Of a DNA stretch of 64,000 nt, positions 17,253-25,893 are shown in pieces. The translations under genes were made by a program, and so were the position numbers. The notes beneath the pieces were generated by a model. That model made no database searches and had not been told where the DNA came from. It saw nothing but the letters and a program-made list of their open reading frames with translations. This DNA comes from Synechococcus sp. ATX 2A4. GTDB taxonomy: Bacteria; Cyanobacteriota; Cyanobacteriia; PCC-6307; Cyanobiaceae. Within the stretch, counting starts at the first letter, position 1. Each line of letters opens with the position of its first letter. The stretch covers positions 124,001-188,000 of the forward strand of contig NZ_JAGQCV010000005.1 of assembly GCF_024346375.1 (NCBI RefSeq). Reading direction: 5' to 3'.

Positions 17253-18746
17253 ATGTCCGCCGCCAGCCCCAATCCCCTGCTCGCTTTGCCCTTTGAGCCC
17301 TCGATCGAGGCGCTGGGTGAGGCCTACTGGGATGTGGTGGAGGCGGCCGCCTTTCCCCAGAGCCGCCTGCGCTTTCGCAACGATCCGCTGCTGCAGCAAC
17401 TCGGCGTGAATCCGGCCGCCCTGAGCGACGCGGATCTGGAGGCCGCTTATGGGCGCTTCGAAGGGCGCATGCCGCTGCTGGCCCTGCGCTACCACGGCTA
17501 TCAGTTCGGTACCTACAACCCGTTTCTCGGCGATGGGCGGGGCTTTCTCTACGGCCAGCTGCGCGATCGCCATGGTGCCCTGCAGGACCTCGGCACCAAG
17601 GGGTCCGGCACCACGCCCTGGAGCCGGGGCGGGGATGGCCGCCTCACGCTCAAGGGCGGCGTGCGCGAGGTGATCGCCTCCGAAGCCCTGCACCGGCTCG
17701 GTGTGACCACCAGCCGCACGCTCAGCCTGGTGGAAACAGGCGAAGGGCTGTGGCGTGGCGATGAGCCCTCCCCCACCCGCAGCTCGGTGATGGTGCGCGT
17801 GGCCCGCACCCACCTGCGCTTCGGCACCTGCGAGCGGCTGCTGCACCTGCGCCAGCCCGAACAGCTCGAACGGCTGCTGCGCCATGTGGTGGCTGTGTAC
17901 TACCCCCACATCGCCGCCGCCCATCCCCCCGCTGCCGATGGCAGCGCCCTGGCGGCCCTGCTGGCGTTCTACGGGGAGCTGGTGGAGCGGGTGGCGCGGC
18001 TGGCGGCCGAGTGGATGGCGGCCGGCTTCACCCACGGCGTGCTCAACACCGACAACATGTCCCTGACGGGCGAGAGCTTCGACTACGGCCCCTTCGCCTT
18101 CCTCGAAACCTGGGATCCGGGCTTCACCGCCGCCTATTTCGATCACAGCGGCCTTTACGCCTACGGCCAGCAGCCGCTGGTCTGCCATCAGAACCTGCGG
18201 CGGCTGCAGGAGCCCCTGGCGATGCTGATGCCGCGCGCAGAGCTGGAGGCACGCTTGGAGCGGTTCGTCCCCACCTACGACCACCACTACCGCCACTGCC
18301 TGATGCGGCGCCTCGGTTTCGAGGCCAGCGCCGTGGCGGCGCTGGCCGATGGTGGCAGCGACCTGGCCGATCCGGTGCCCCTCGCCCTGCAATTGCTGGC
18401 CGCCTGGCCGGTGGCTTACGGCAGCTTTTTCGCCGCCCTCGCCGACCGCATCGCCAGCGGCGGCCTGCCGGCGGAAGCGGAAGCCCTGGCCCCGTTCGTG
18501 CCCGGGGCAGCGTCGCCCCCGGCCGATCGCTGGGCCGCCTGGCGCGATGCCTGGTGGGGCTGGTCGTCGGCGCTGCCGCCTGAGCATCAGCCGGGCATCG
18601 CCACCACCCTGCGGCGCTGGAATCTGCCGGTCACGCCGGTGCGGGCTGAAATCGAGCGCCTGTGGGAGGCGATCGACACGGCGGACGACTGGGGGCCCTT
18701 CCAGGAGTGGCTGGAGGGGTGCGTGACCTCTGCTGGCACACCCTGA
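17253..18746 (+). CDS. selO: Protein adenylyltransferase SelO (YdiU family)
   Basis: 497 aa pseudokinase-fold AMPylator that transfers AMP from ATP to Ser/Thr/Tyr of target proteins and is linked to redox stress. The start at ATG 17253 is preferred over the upstream in-frame ATG at 17223 because it begins just before the conserved region. Key elements: TKGSGTTPWSRGGDGR (glycine-rich loop), GVREVIASEALHRLG (alpha-C glutamate), HGVLNTDNMSLTG (catalytic-loop Asn/Asp) and FDYGPFAFLE (metal-binding Asp). All active-site positions appear intact. No Sec codon is indicated; a single Cys lies near the C-terminus (EGCVTSAG). Monocistronic. Confidence 0.95.
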   Translation: MSAASPNPLLALPFEPSIEALGEAYWDVVEAAAFPQSRLRFRNDPLLQQLGVNPAALSDADLEAAYGRFEGRMPLLALRYHGYQFGTYNPFLGDGRGFLYGQLRDRHGALQDLGTKGSGTTPWSRGGDGRLTLKGGVREVIASEALHRLGVTTSRTLSLVETGEGLWRGDEPSPTRSSVMVRVARTHLRFGTCERLLHLRQPEQLERLLRHVVAVYYPHIAAAHPPAADGSALAALLAFYGELVERVARLAAEWMAAGFTHGVLNTDNMSLTGESFDYGPFAFLETWDPGFTAAYFDHSGLYAYGQQPLVCHQNLRRLQEPLAMLMPRAELEARLERFVPTYDHHYRHCLMRRLGFEASAVAALADGGSDLADPVPLALQLLAAWPVAYGSFFAALADRIASGGLPAEAEALAPFVPGAASPPADRWAAWRDAWWGWSSALPPEHQPGIATTLRRWNLPVTPVRAEIERLWEAIDTADDWGPFQEWLEGCVTSAGTP

Positions 18747-18836
18747 CCTCAAGCGCCGGCGGGTGTTGGGTGCTACAGCCGCCCCAGCGGGGCTCTGTCT
18801 GAATTCAGCGACTGCTTCCTGTCTTGATGCCTCGCC

Positions 18837-19025
18837 ATGACCTCCGAACAGGCCGCCCAGCTGATCGACGACACCCTTGACCTCGTGCACCAACGGCTCC
18901 AGGCGCTCGAAGCCGGTCGTCAGGGCCGGGAGCACAGGGCGCTGGCCGCCGAATTCCGTGAGTGGCGCCAGCCCAGTGGCGGTCACATCGATCTGATGCT
19001 CTGCCCCGGCTTCAGCCGCGGCTGA
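18837..19025 (+). CDS. Possible small protein of unknown function
   Basis: 62 aa from an ATG at 18837. The peptide has a plausible amphipathic helix (SEQAAQLIDDTLDLVHQRLQ) and ordinary residue composition, unlike nearby antisense frames. There is no strong ribosome-binding site and no recognised family. It lies alone between selO and the DUF2062 gene. It may be real but remains unproven. Confidence 0.42.
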   Translation: MTSEQAAQLIDDTLDLVHQRLQALEAGRQGREHRALAAEFREWRQPSGGHIDLMLCPGFSRG

Positions 19026-19183
19026 ACGCACCCACCCTGGCGAGGTGAGCACCGAGCCTCTGTCCGGTTTCTTTGCCAGGCGGCCTTGAGCCTGCTGCCT
19101 TCAGGCTGCTGCCGTCAGGTTGCTGGCTCCGTGTGCAGCCCTGAGCGATCAGAACTCAATGTGCAGCCCTCTCTGTCCAGCCC

Positions 19184-19708
19184 TCAGCGTGCTGAAGCCA
19201 GCAGCCGTTCCTGCTCCCGTTCAAGCCACTGCCAATAGGCTCTGCCGAGCACCGGGGCGCAGACCACTCCGCTGATCGTGCTGCCCAGCAGGATGCGGCT
19301 GGTGAACGACCAGCCCATTTCCCAGAGGCCCTGCTGCTGCAGGGTCTGGGCGCTGGGCCAGCCCTGACCTGGTCCCAGCAGCCAGCTGCCCAGCTGGTAG
19401 TTGAACCAGTAGAGCGGCACATAGGTGAACGGGTTGCTGATCCAGGTGCCGGCCGCCGCCAGCAGGTGGTTGCCCCGCACCAGGCTGGCCAGGCCGATGC
19501 CGAGCAGCGTCTGCAGCCCGAAGAACGGGAAGCAGCCACAGAACACACCGGCGGCGAGACCCCGGGCCCGTTGGCCGTGGGAGCCCTCCTGCCGCCACAG
19601 CCACAGCAGCAGCCGGCGCAGGCGGATGGCGCCGTGCCGCAAGGTCCGCCGCAACCGAGACTGGAGCGTCCGTCGCCGCCGGGGCCGGTTGGATTGGGAC
19701 GACACCAT
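19184..19708 (-). CDS. DUF2062 membrane protein
   Basis: 174 aa from the ATG at 19708 (an in-frame ATG also exists at 19723). After a very basic N-terminus (RPRRRRTLQSRLRRT) comes the DUF2062 pattern: RARGLAAGVFCGCFPFFGLQTLLGIGLA, then GTWISNPFTYVPLYWFNYQLG, then a final hydrophobic stretch. It has two to three membrane segments; function is unknown, sometimes linked to glycosyltransferase or Com-type proteins. Its 5' end overlaps the divergent mnmE start by 20 bp. Confidence 0.85.
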   Translation of the reverse strand: MVSSQSNRPRRRRTLQSRLRRTLRHGAIRLRRLLLWLWRQEGSHGQRARGLAAGVFCGCFPFFGLQTLLGIGLASLVRGNHLLAAAGTWISNPFTYVPLYWFNYQLGSWLLGPGQGWPSAQTLQQQGLWEMGWSFTSRILLGSTISGVVCAPVLGRAYWQWLEREQERLLASAR

Positions 19709-21065
19709 CGCTGCGATCGCCACGGCCGTGGCACCGGGTCTGGGGAGTGTGGCGATCGTAAGGATGTCGGGCCCGGCGGCGGAATCAATCGGCCGCGCCC
19801 TGTTCCGCGCCCCCGGGGAGCAGGGTTGGGGCAGCCACCGCGTGCTTTACGGCCATGTGGTGGACCCGGCCAGCGGCGAACGGGTGGATGAGGCCCTGCT
19901 GCTGCTGATGAAGGCCCCCCGCAGCTTCACCCGCGAAGACGTGGTGGAACTGCACTGCCACGGCGGCCTGATCGCCGTGCAGCGCGTGCTGGCGCTGGTG
20001 CTGGCCTACGGCTGCCGCCGCGCCACCGCCGGTGAATTCAGCCAGCGGGCGTTTCTGAACGGCCGCCTTGATCTCACCCGCGCCGAGGCGATCGGCGATT
20101 TGATCGCCGCCCGCAGCCAGCGGGCCGCCCAGCTGGCGATGGCGGGCCTTGATGGCGGGCTGCAGCGCCGCATCACCGCCCTGCGGGAGCAGCTGCTCGA
20201 CCAGCTGGCCGAGCTGGAGGCACGGGTGGATTTCGAGGAAAACCTGCCGACGCTCGATGCCACTGCCGTGGTGGCGGCGCTTATGTCGGTGCGCCAGGCG
20301 CTCGAGGCCCTGGTGGCCGAGGCGCGCCAGGGGGAGTTGCTGCGGGACGGGCTGCGGGTGGCGATCGTGGGCCGCCCCAACGTGGGCAAGTCGAGCCTGC
20401 TCAACCGGCTCAGCCAGAGGGAGCGCGCGATCGTGACCGACACCCCCGGCACCACCCGCGATCTGCTCGAAAGCGAGCTGGTGCTGGCGGGCGTGCCGCT
20501 CACCCTGCTCGACACCGCCGGCATCCGCCCCACCAGCGATGCGGTGGAACAGCTCGGCATCGCGCGCAGCCGTGCCGCCCTGGCGGCCGCTGATGCGGTG
20601 CTGCTGCTGTTCGATCTCACCGCCGGTTGGACCGCCGACGACCAGGAGCTGCGCGACCTGGTGCCGGAGGCCGCCGTGCTGCTGCTGGTGGGCAACAAGG
20701 CCGATGCTGCCGGCTGCGCCACCGGCGCGGCGGCCCCGGCCGGCCCCGGGTGTCCGCTTGAGGTGGCGATCAGCGCCCGCACCGGCGAGGGCTGCGACGT
20801 CCTGGTGGAAACGCTGCTGCAGCGCTGTGGGGCCACCGAACTGCAGGGCCTGCAGGTGGCGCTCAATGCCCGTCAGCGCGAGCTGGCCGCCGCCGCCGCC
20901 GCTGCCCTCGGCCGCAGCCTGGAGGCTGCCGCGGCCGAGCTGCCGTGGGATTTCTGGACGATCGATCTGCGCGCCGCCGTGCGCAGCCTCGGCGAGATCA
21001 CCGGCGAGGAGGTGAGCGAAGCTGTGCTCGATCGGGTGTTCGCGCGCTTCTGCATCGGCAAATGA
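19689..21065 (+). CDS. mnmE: tRNA uridine-5-carboxymethylaminomethyl(34) GTPase MnmE
   Basis: 458 aa, using a TTG start at 19689 because the conserved N-terminus DTIAAIATAVAPGLGSVAIVR begins there and no ATG is available. MnmE with MnmG modifies wobble U34 of several tRNAs. The folate-binding N-domain is followed by a helical domain and a G domain: P-loop GRPNVGKSSLLNRL, the switch TDTPGTTRDLLE, G3 DTAG, G4 NKAD. The C-terminal CIGK motif carries the catalytic Cys. The 3' end overlaps the next gene by four bases (ATGA). Confidence 0.96.
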   Translation: MDWDDTIAAIATAVAPGLGSVAIVRMSGPAAESIGRALFRAPGEQGWGSHRVLYGHVVDPASGERVDEALLLLMKAPRSFTREDVVELHCHGGLIAVQRVLALVLAYGCRRATAGEFSQRAFLNGRLDLTRAEAIGDLIAARSQRAAQLAMAGLDGGLQRRITALREQLLDQLAELEARVDFEENLPTLDATAVVAALMSVRQALEALVAEARQGELLRDGLRVAIVGRPNVGKSSLLNRLSQRERAIVTDTPGTTRDLLESELVLAGVPLTLLDTAGIRPTSDAVEQLGIARSRAALAAADAVLLLFDLTAGWTADDQELRDLVPEAAVLLLVGNKADAAGCATGAAAPAGPGCPLEVAISARTGEGCDVLVETLLQRCGATELQGLQVALNARQRELAAAAAAALGRSLEAAAAELPWDFWTIDLRAAVRSLGEITGEEVSEAVLDRVFARFCIGK

Positions 21066-22138
21066 GGCTCCTGCAAGCGTGCCGCTCAGGCCTGGCTGAG
21101 CACAATGGATCCACTGCGTGCGGCTGTGCGGTGATCGATCCCAGGGCTCAGCTTCCGTTGGAGCAGCGCCAGGCCATCGGCGCCGCCGGCCTGGCGGCCC
21201 TGCTCACGGTGGCCCGCTGCAACGGCGCGCCCACGGCCAAGGCCCTCGCCGCCATCCGGGGTGTGCGCGATCACCTCCTGCAGATCGACTGCGACCTGGA
21301 GGCGTTGCCGCCGATCAGCCCCGACCAGCTGGCGGAACGGGTGCGGGCCGTCAATCCCGATCCCCAGTGGCGCGAGCGCATCCTGCGCGGCATGACCCTG
21401 GTGGCCCTGCTCGATGGCGCTCCCTCTCCAGCGCAGCAGCAGTTGCTGGAGCAGGCGGCGGCGGCCCTGGCGGTGGACCCGGCGCCGGTGCGCACCTTCG
21501 GCCAGGTGATGGAGCAGCGGCTGGCCATGGTGCGCCTCGACATCGCCCGGCGCGGCTTCATCGTGTCGGCGGCGCGGGCCACGCTGGAGCAGGAGGGGCT
21601 GCGCGGCGCCCTGGGGGTGGCGCGGGTGCTGCTGCGGCAGGAGGACACCGCCATGGCGGAGCGCTACCGCGCCCTGCGCCACTACCCCGCCGGCAGCTTC
21701 GGCCTGGCCTACGCCGCCTTCATCGACCGCAACCACTTCGGATTTCCCGGCGAGGTGGGCGGGCCGCCGCCGCCGGTGATGCACCACGACTGCTGTCATG
21801 TGCTGGGCGGCTATGGCACCACCGCCGCCGAGGAAGGAGCCGTGCTGGGCTTCCAGGCGGGTTTTGAGCGGGTGGATCCTTTTTATGTGCTCATGTTCGC
21901 GCTGGCGGAATTCGAGCTCGGCATCGGCGCCACCCCGTTCATCCCGGGTGAGCGTGATGCGCTTGATGTGGAGCGCCTGTTCGCCGCCATGGCCCACGGC
22001 GCCCAGGTGTCGGTGGATCTGATTGCCGCGATCGACCCCTGGGACCACTTCGCCGACCCGCTGGAGGAGGTGCGCCAGCGCTTCAACGTGCGGCCCCGTG
22101 GTCGGGAGCCGGAATGGCCGTCGCCGAGCATGGGCTGA
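21062..22138 (+). CDS. COQ4-like protein with TerB-like N-terminal region (paralogue A)
   Basis: 358 aa from ATG 21062, whose ATGA overlap with the mnmE stop supports this start. The C-terminal half carries a COQ4-type metal site: HDCCH (residues 242-246) and Glu258, an exact HDxxH-x11-E spacing. The N-terminal half is helical and resembles TerB-like domains (LLTVARCNGAPTAKALAAIR, LVALLDGAPSPAQQQLLEQ). COQ4 acts on ubiquinone precursors, but cyanobacteria make plastoquinone and phylloquinone, so its role is unknown. A paralogue at 25894-26955 shares the site and the segments before it (SFGLAYAAF versus SLGWAFVQF). Confidence 0.8.
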   Translation: MRLLQACRSGLAEHNGSTACGCAVIDPRAQLPLEQRQAIGAAGLAALLTVARCNGAPTAKALAAIRGVRDHLLQIDCDLEALPPISPDQLAERVRAVNPDPQWRERILRGMTLVALLDGAPSPAQQQLLEQAAAALAVDPAPVRTFGQVMEQRLAMVRLDIARRGFIVSAARATLEQEGLRGALGVARVLLRQEDTAMAERYRALRHYPAGSFGLAYAAFIDRNHFGFPGEVGGPPPPVMHHDCCHVLGGYGTTAAEEGAVLGFQAGFERVDPFYVLMFALAEFELGIGATPFIPGERDALDVERLFAAMAHGAQVSVDLIAAIDPWDHFADPLEEVRQRFNVRPRGREPEWPSPSMG

Positions 22139-22178
22139 ACAGCCCAGCCTCCCTCCTGCCTGCCGCTTGTCTGCCCCG

Positions 22179-23054
22179 GTGATCCCTCCGCCCCTGCTGC
22201 CCTTCAGCCCTGCCCTTGAGCAGCAGCTGCGCAGCTGGCTGGCCGAAGATCTCGGCCGCGGCGACCTCACCGCGCCGGCCCTGACCGGCGCCCGGGGCCG
22301 GGCCCACTGGATCGCCAAGGCCGATGGGGTGTTCTGCGGCGGCGTGCTGGTGGAGCCCCTGTTCCGGCTGCTGGATGCGGGGGTGGTGGTGCGCGATCGG
22401 GTGGCGGAGGGGACGCCGGTGCGGGCCGGTCAAGCGTTGCTGGAATTGGAGGGGGCGGCCCCGGCCCTGGTGGCGGGTGAACGCACCGCCTTGAACCTGG
22501 CCATGCGTCTGAGCGGCATCGCCACAGCCACCGCCCGGCTGGTGGCCGAGCTGGCAGGCAGCGGCGTGGCCCTGGCCGACACCCGCAAGACCACGCCCGG
22601 CCTGCGGCTGCTGGAGAAGTACGCCGTGCGCTGCGGCGGTGGCTTGAACCACCGCTTCGGCCTCGACGATGCGGCCATGCTCAAGGAGAACCACCTGGCC
22701 TGGAGTGGTGGGGTGGGTCCGGCGATCGCGGCGGTGCGGGCGGCCGCGCCCTGGCCGGCGCAGGTGATCGTGGAGGCGGAAACAGCCGCCGAGGCCGAAG
22801 CCGCCGTGCGTGCCGGCGCCGACGCAGTGCTGCTCGATGAATTCGCACCGCCGGCCCTGCAGGCGTTGGTGCCACAGCTGCGGGCTCTGGCGGCGGCGCA
22901 GGGGCGGGCGCTGGTGCTGGAAGCCTCAGGGGTGCAACCGGAACAGCTGCGGGCCTACGCCAACACCGGCATCGATCTGATCTCCACCAGCGCGCCGGTC
23001 ACCCGCAGCGGCTGGCTGGATCTGAGCATGCGCTACCTGGCAAGCGGCGGCTGA
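22179..23054 (+). CDS. nadC: Nicotinate-nucleotide pyrophosphorylase (carboxylating)
   Basis: 291 aa from the GTG at 22179; a TTG at 22167 is the alternative. It converts quinolinate and PRPP to nicotinate mononucleotide in de novo NAD synthesis. Diagnostic text: LAEDLGRGDLTAPAL near the N-terminus, GERTALNLAMRLSGIAT, ADTRKTTPGLRLLEKYAVRCGG, LNHRFGLDDAAMLKENH, VEAETAAEAEAAVRAGAD and ISTSAPVTRS at the C-terminus. All are consistent with an active enzyme. It follows the COQ4-like gene by 40 bp on the same strand. Confidence 0.96.
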   Translation: MIPPPLLPFSPALEQQLRSWLAEDLGRGDLTAPALTGARGRAHWIAKADGVFCGGVLVEPLFRLLDAGVVVRDRVAEGTPVRAGQALLELEGAAPALVAGERTALNLAMRLSGIATATARLVAELAGSGVALADTRKTTPGLRLLEKYAVRCGGGLNHRFGLDDAAMLKENHLAWSGGVGPAIAAVRAAAPWPAQVIVEAETAAEAEAAVRAGADAVLLDEFAPPALQALVPQLRALAAAQGRALVLEASGVQPEQLRAYANTGIDLISTSAPVTRSGWLDLSMRYLASGG

Positions 23055-23213
23055 GCGCGGCCACCACGCGGCGCCGCCAACACGCCGCGCGGCCGTCATC
23101 TGCACAGCCACCGCCTGGGCTCGCCGTTGTGGATTTGTGGCGTTGGTTCCGGGCGTGTGGCGCCTTGAGTCCTCGGGCAGCAGAGTGATGGCGGGTTTTC
23201 GTTGCCGTGAGCC

Positions 23214-24161
23214 ATGCCGTTCTGCTGCTTCTCGAGCCCGAGCCTGCGGCTCACCTCGGTGGCCCTGGTGTTGCTGGCGGGCGTGCTGCCGGCCACGGCC
23301 GCCCGGGCCGGGGCGGTGCTGCAGCGGGTGGACACCAGCGGCGAGCTGGTGGTGGGAAGTGAACCCCTGCTGCCCCCCCTCAGTTTTCTCGACAGCAAGG
23401 GCCAGCCCGCCGGCTATGGGGTGGAGGTGGTGCGCCGCGTGCAGGCGGAGCTGAGCACCGCCCTGGGCCGGCCGATCACGGTGCGGTTTGAAGCGGTGAG
23501 TGATCCCGCCGAGCTGGTGCGCCGGGTGAGCAAGGGGGAACTGGCCCTTGCCTGCGGCGTGCCCTTCTCCTGGGCCCGTGATGCCCAGGTGGATTACACC
23601 CTGCCGATCGGGCTCTCCGGCATCCGGGTGCTGGCCCCGGCAGGCCGGATCGACGGCTCCCCCGCCTCGCTGCAGGGGCGTCGCATCGGTGCGGTGCCGG
23701 GCTCCCTCGGCGAGGCGGTGCTGAAGGGCGTCCAGCCCCAGGCCCGTGTCGTTCCCTTTGCCGGCCTGGGTGAGGCGGTGGTCGCGTTGCAGGCCGGCCA
23801 GCTGGATGGCGTGATGGGGGACACCAACCTGCTCAGCGGCAAGGCCAACAGCCTCGGCGCCACCGGGCTGGTGGTCACACCGGAGCAGCCTTACGAGCGC
23901 TATGCGGTGGGTTGCATCGTCCCCGAAAACGATTCCGCCTTCCGTGACCTGGCCAACCTGGCGATCGCCCGGCTGCTCCAGGGCTATGTGGACGGCGATC
24001 CCGCCGCGGTGGCCAGCGTGGACCGCTGGGTGGGGCCCCAGGGGGTGCTGGGGGTGCCATCCGAGCGCATTCGCACCTACTTCGAATCGGTGCTGCTCAA
24101 TTACGAGGCGATCCGGCCCCAGGGCCCGGCGACAACGTCCTCCGCCCCGGCCTCTCCCTGA
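23214..24161 (+). CDS. grrP: Orphan extracellular substrate-binding-like protein GrrP
   Basis: 315 aa secreted protein with a signal peptide (LTSVALVLLAGVLPATAARA) and the bacterial extracellular solute-binding family 3 fold: GELVVGSEPLLPPLSFLD, GYGVEVVRRVQAEL, then VSKGELALACGVPFSW, LQGRRIGAVPGSLGEAVL and LDGVMGDTNLL. No permease or ATPase gene is nearby, so it is not an ordinary importer component. In cyanobacterial GRR cassettes an orphan binding protein of exactly this kind (GrrP) precedes the glycine-rich precursor and the radical SAM enzyme, and that is the arrangement here. It may bind the mature peptide or a cue; that is inference. Confidence 0.88.
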   Translation: MPFCCFSSPSLRLTSVALVLLAGVLPATAARAGAVLQRVDTSGELVVGSEPLLPPLSFLDSKGQPAGYGVEVVRRVQAELSTALGRPITVRFEAVSDPAELVRRVSKGELALACGVPFSWARDAQVDYTLPIGLSGIRVLAPAGRIDGSPASLQGRRIGAVPGSLGEAVLKGVQPQARVVPFAGLGEAVVALQAGQLDGVMGDTNLLSGKANSLGATGLVVTPEQPYERYAVGCIVPENDSAFRDLANLAIARLLQGYVDGDPAAVASVDRWVGPQGVLGVPSERIRTYFESVLLNYEAIRPQGPATTSSAPASP

Positions 24162-24254
24162 GGTCAGCCTCCGACCTGCGCCTGCTTTCACAGCTGCCTC
24201 CGTTCTCGCCCATTGCTTCCCCGCCGCTTCTTCGTTCTCCAGGTTTCATCTCCG

Positions 24255-24731
24255 ATGGCTTTCCTTCCGCGTCCCCGGCTGTTCGGCTTCCTGTTGTTCC
24301 TGGCGATCCTGCCGTTGGTGCCGGCTGCCGAAGCTTTTGCGGCCGCTGCTGCCGCCACCCCGAGCCGTGATGGCCCGGAACCGGAGAACCTCAGCGTGGA
24401 GGCCCGCCTGCGCCGTATTGCCGGAGCGGTGCGCGAGCGGGAAACCGGATCAGCCGAGGGGCTGCAGGCGGCGTTCCCCGCTGAGGGCCAGCCACCCTCT
24501 GCAGACGGCCAGGAGCCGGCAACCGCCCAGGCCATTCCCGACGACGTGTTGGCCTACGTGTTCGTGAACGGCCCCCGGGTGGGCTGGCGCAACGGCGGCT
24601 TCAACAACGGTGGCTTCCGCAATGGCGGCTTCTGGAACGGCGGCTTCCGCAATGGCGGCGGTGGCTGGCGCAACGGTGGCTTCGGAAATGGGGGGTTCCG
24701 CAATGGCGGCGGCTTCCGCAACTTCTGGTGA
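24255..24731 (+). CDS. grrA: GrrA precursor peptide, glycine-rich repeat RiPP
   Basis: 158 aa from ATG 24255. It has a signal peptide (residues 1 to about 29), a leader with the helix NLSVEARLRRIAGAVRERE (residues 45-63), and a C-terminal core from Trp111. The core reads aromatic-X-Asn-Gly-Gly almost without interruption: WRN, FNN, FRN, FWN, FRN, WRN, FGN, FRN, FRN, ending FW. These are the three-residue substrates on which GrrM/OscB-type enzymes form cyclophanes, linking an aromatic ring to the beta-carbon of the third residue. The peptide is probably modified inside the cell and then exported. It lies 94 bp after grrP and 4 bp before grrM. Confidence 0.9.
   Translation: MAFLPRPRLFGFLLFLAILPLVPAAEAFAAAAAATPSRDGPEPENLSVEARLRRIAGAVRERETGSAEGLQAAFPAEGQPPSADGQEPATAQAIPDDVLAYVFVNGPRVGWRNGGFNNGGFRNGGFWNGGFRNGGGGWRNGGFGNGGFRNGGGFRNFW
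24585..24728 (+). repeat. 15-bp-period coding repeat in the grrA core
   Basis: The core codons repeat with a 15-bp period (GGC-GGC-TTC-CGC-AAT type units, codes for Gly-Gly-aromatic-X-Asn), with one longer glycine spacer in the middle (GGGG before the second WRN). The middle position varies (R, N, W, G), the other four hardly at all. Such arrays can gain or lose units by slippage, changing the number of ring sites. Confidence 0.85.
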
Positions 24732-24735
24732 GCCG

Positions 24736-25884
24736 TTGACCCCCTCGGCGTTCGGTCCGCTGCGGCTGCTGGTGGTGCAGCCCACCCCGTTCTGCAACCT
24801 CGACTGCGACTACTGCTACCTGCCCAGCCGCGACGACCGCAGCCGGCTGCCGCTGGACCTGCTGGAGCGCACGCTGGAGCGGGTGCTGGAGAGCCCCTAT
24901 GCCAGCGACGACTTCACCCTGCTCTGGCATGCCGGTGAGCCGCTCACCATGCCGATCGCCTTCTACGACGAGGCCACCGCGCTGATTCGCTCCGTGCTGG
25001 CGCGCCGGGAGGGGCGGCCGCTGCAGATCGCCCAGTCGCTGCAGACCAACGCCATGACGATCGACGCCGCCTGGTGCGACTGCTTTGAGCGCAACGACAT
25101 CCATGTGGGCGTGAGCCTCGATGGCCCCGCCTTCCTGCACGACGCCCACCGGCGCACGCGCACCGGCCTGCCCAGCCACGCCGCCAGCCTGCGGGGCATC
25201 GGCTGGCTGCAGCGCCGCGGCATCCCCTTTCAGGTGATCGCCGTGCTCACCGACGACTCCCTTGATCACGCCGACACCCTGTTCGACTTCTTCCACGGCC
25301 AGGGCATCGATAACCTGGCCTTCAACATGGAGGAAACCGAAGGGGAGAACCTCACCTCCACCCTGTCCCGCCCCCGCTCGGAGGCCCGCTACCAGGCGTT
25401 TCTGGAGCGGTTCTGGGAGCGGCTGCGGGCCGAGCCCGGCGCCCTGCGCCTGCGGGAGTTCGATGAGATCGCCGGGCTGGCCTGCGGCGATCAGCGCCTG
25501 GCCCGCACCGACATGAACCACCCGTTCGCCATCGTGAACGTGGATGCGCGCGGCAACTTCTCCACCTTCGACCCCGAGCTGCTGTCGGTGGCCACCGCCG
25601 CCTACGGCGATTTCGCCTTCGGCAACGTGCTCACCGACAGCCTGGAATCCGTGATCCACAGCGCCAAGTTCCAGCAGGTGCACAGCGAGATCCGCGCCGG
25701 CGTGGAGCGCTGCCGCGCCGACTGCGCGTATTTCGGCCTCTGCGGCGGCGGCGCCGGCAGCAACAAGTACTGGGAGCACGGCACCTTCGACTGCAGCGAG
25801 ACCCAGGCCTGCCGCTACCGCATCAAGCTCAGCGCCGATGTGGTGATGGCGGGCCTGGAACGGGAACTGGAGCTCACCGGCTGA
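24736..25884 (+). CDS. grrM: GrrM/OscB-type radical SAM/SPASM cyclophane synthase
   Basis: 382 aa from a TTG at 24736, four bases after the grrA stop; an ATG at 24703 inside grrA, behind a G-rich stretch, is the alternative. It has the radical SAM motif CNLDCDYC (Cys 20, 24, 27) and a C-terminal SPASM-type cysteine cluster (CRADCAYFGLCGGG, later FDCSETQACRY) holding auxiliary Fe-S clusters. Enzymes of this class abstract hydrogen from the beta-carbon of residue X3 and join it to an upstream aromatic ring. Immediate coupling to GrrA and the match between its Ar-X-Asn motifs and this enzyme family make the assignment strong. Confidence 0.92.
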   Translation: MTPSAFGPLRLLVVQPTPFCNLDCDYCYLPSRDDRSRLPLDLLERTLERVLESPYASDDFTLLWHAGEPLTMPIAFYDEATALIRSVLARREGRPLQIAQSLQTNAMTIDAAWCDCFERNDIHVGVSLDGPAFLHDAHRRTRTGLPSHAASLRGIGWLQRRGIPFQVIAVLTDDSLDHADTLFDFFHGQGIDNLAFNMEETEGENLTSTLSRPRSEARYQAFLERFWERLRAEPGALRLREFDEIAGLACGDQRLARTDMNHPFAIVNVDARGNFSTFDPELLSVATAAYGDFAFGNVLTDSLESVIHSAKFQQVHSEIRAGVERCRADCAYFGLCGGGAGSNKYWEHGTFDCSETQACRYRIKLSADVVMAGLERELELTG

Positions 25885-25893
25885 GCGGAGCCC

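Noticed and set aside
16944-19052. Very long (702 aa) minus-strand open frame
   Set aside because: It lies opposite selO, is rich in His, Gln, Arg and Gly, and has no recognisable domain. It is a shadow of GC-rich coding sequence.
23055-23213. tRNA or riboswitch ahead of the grr cassette
   Set aside because: I saw no cloverleaf-like pairing or conserved riboswitch core in this gap, nor a tRNA elsewhere. A covariance-model scan (tRNAscan-SE, Rfam) would settle it.
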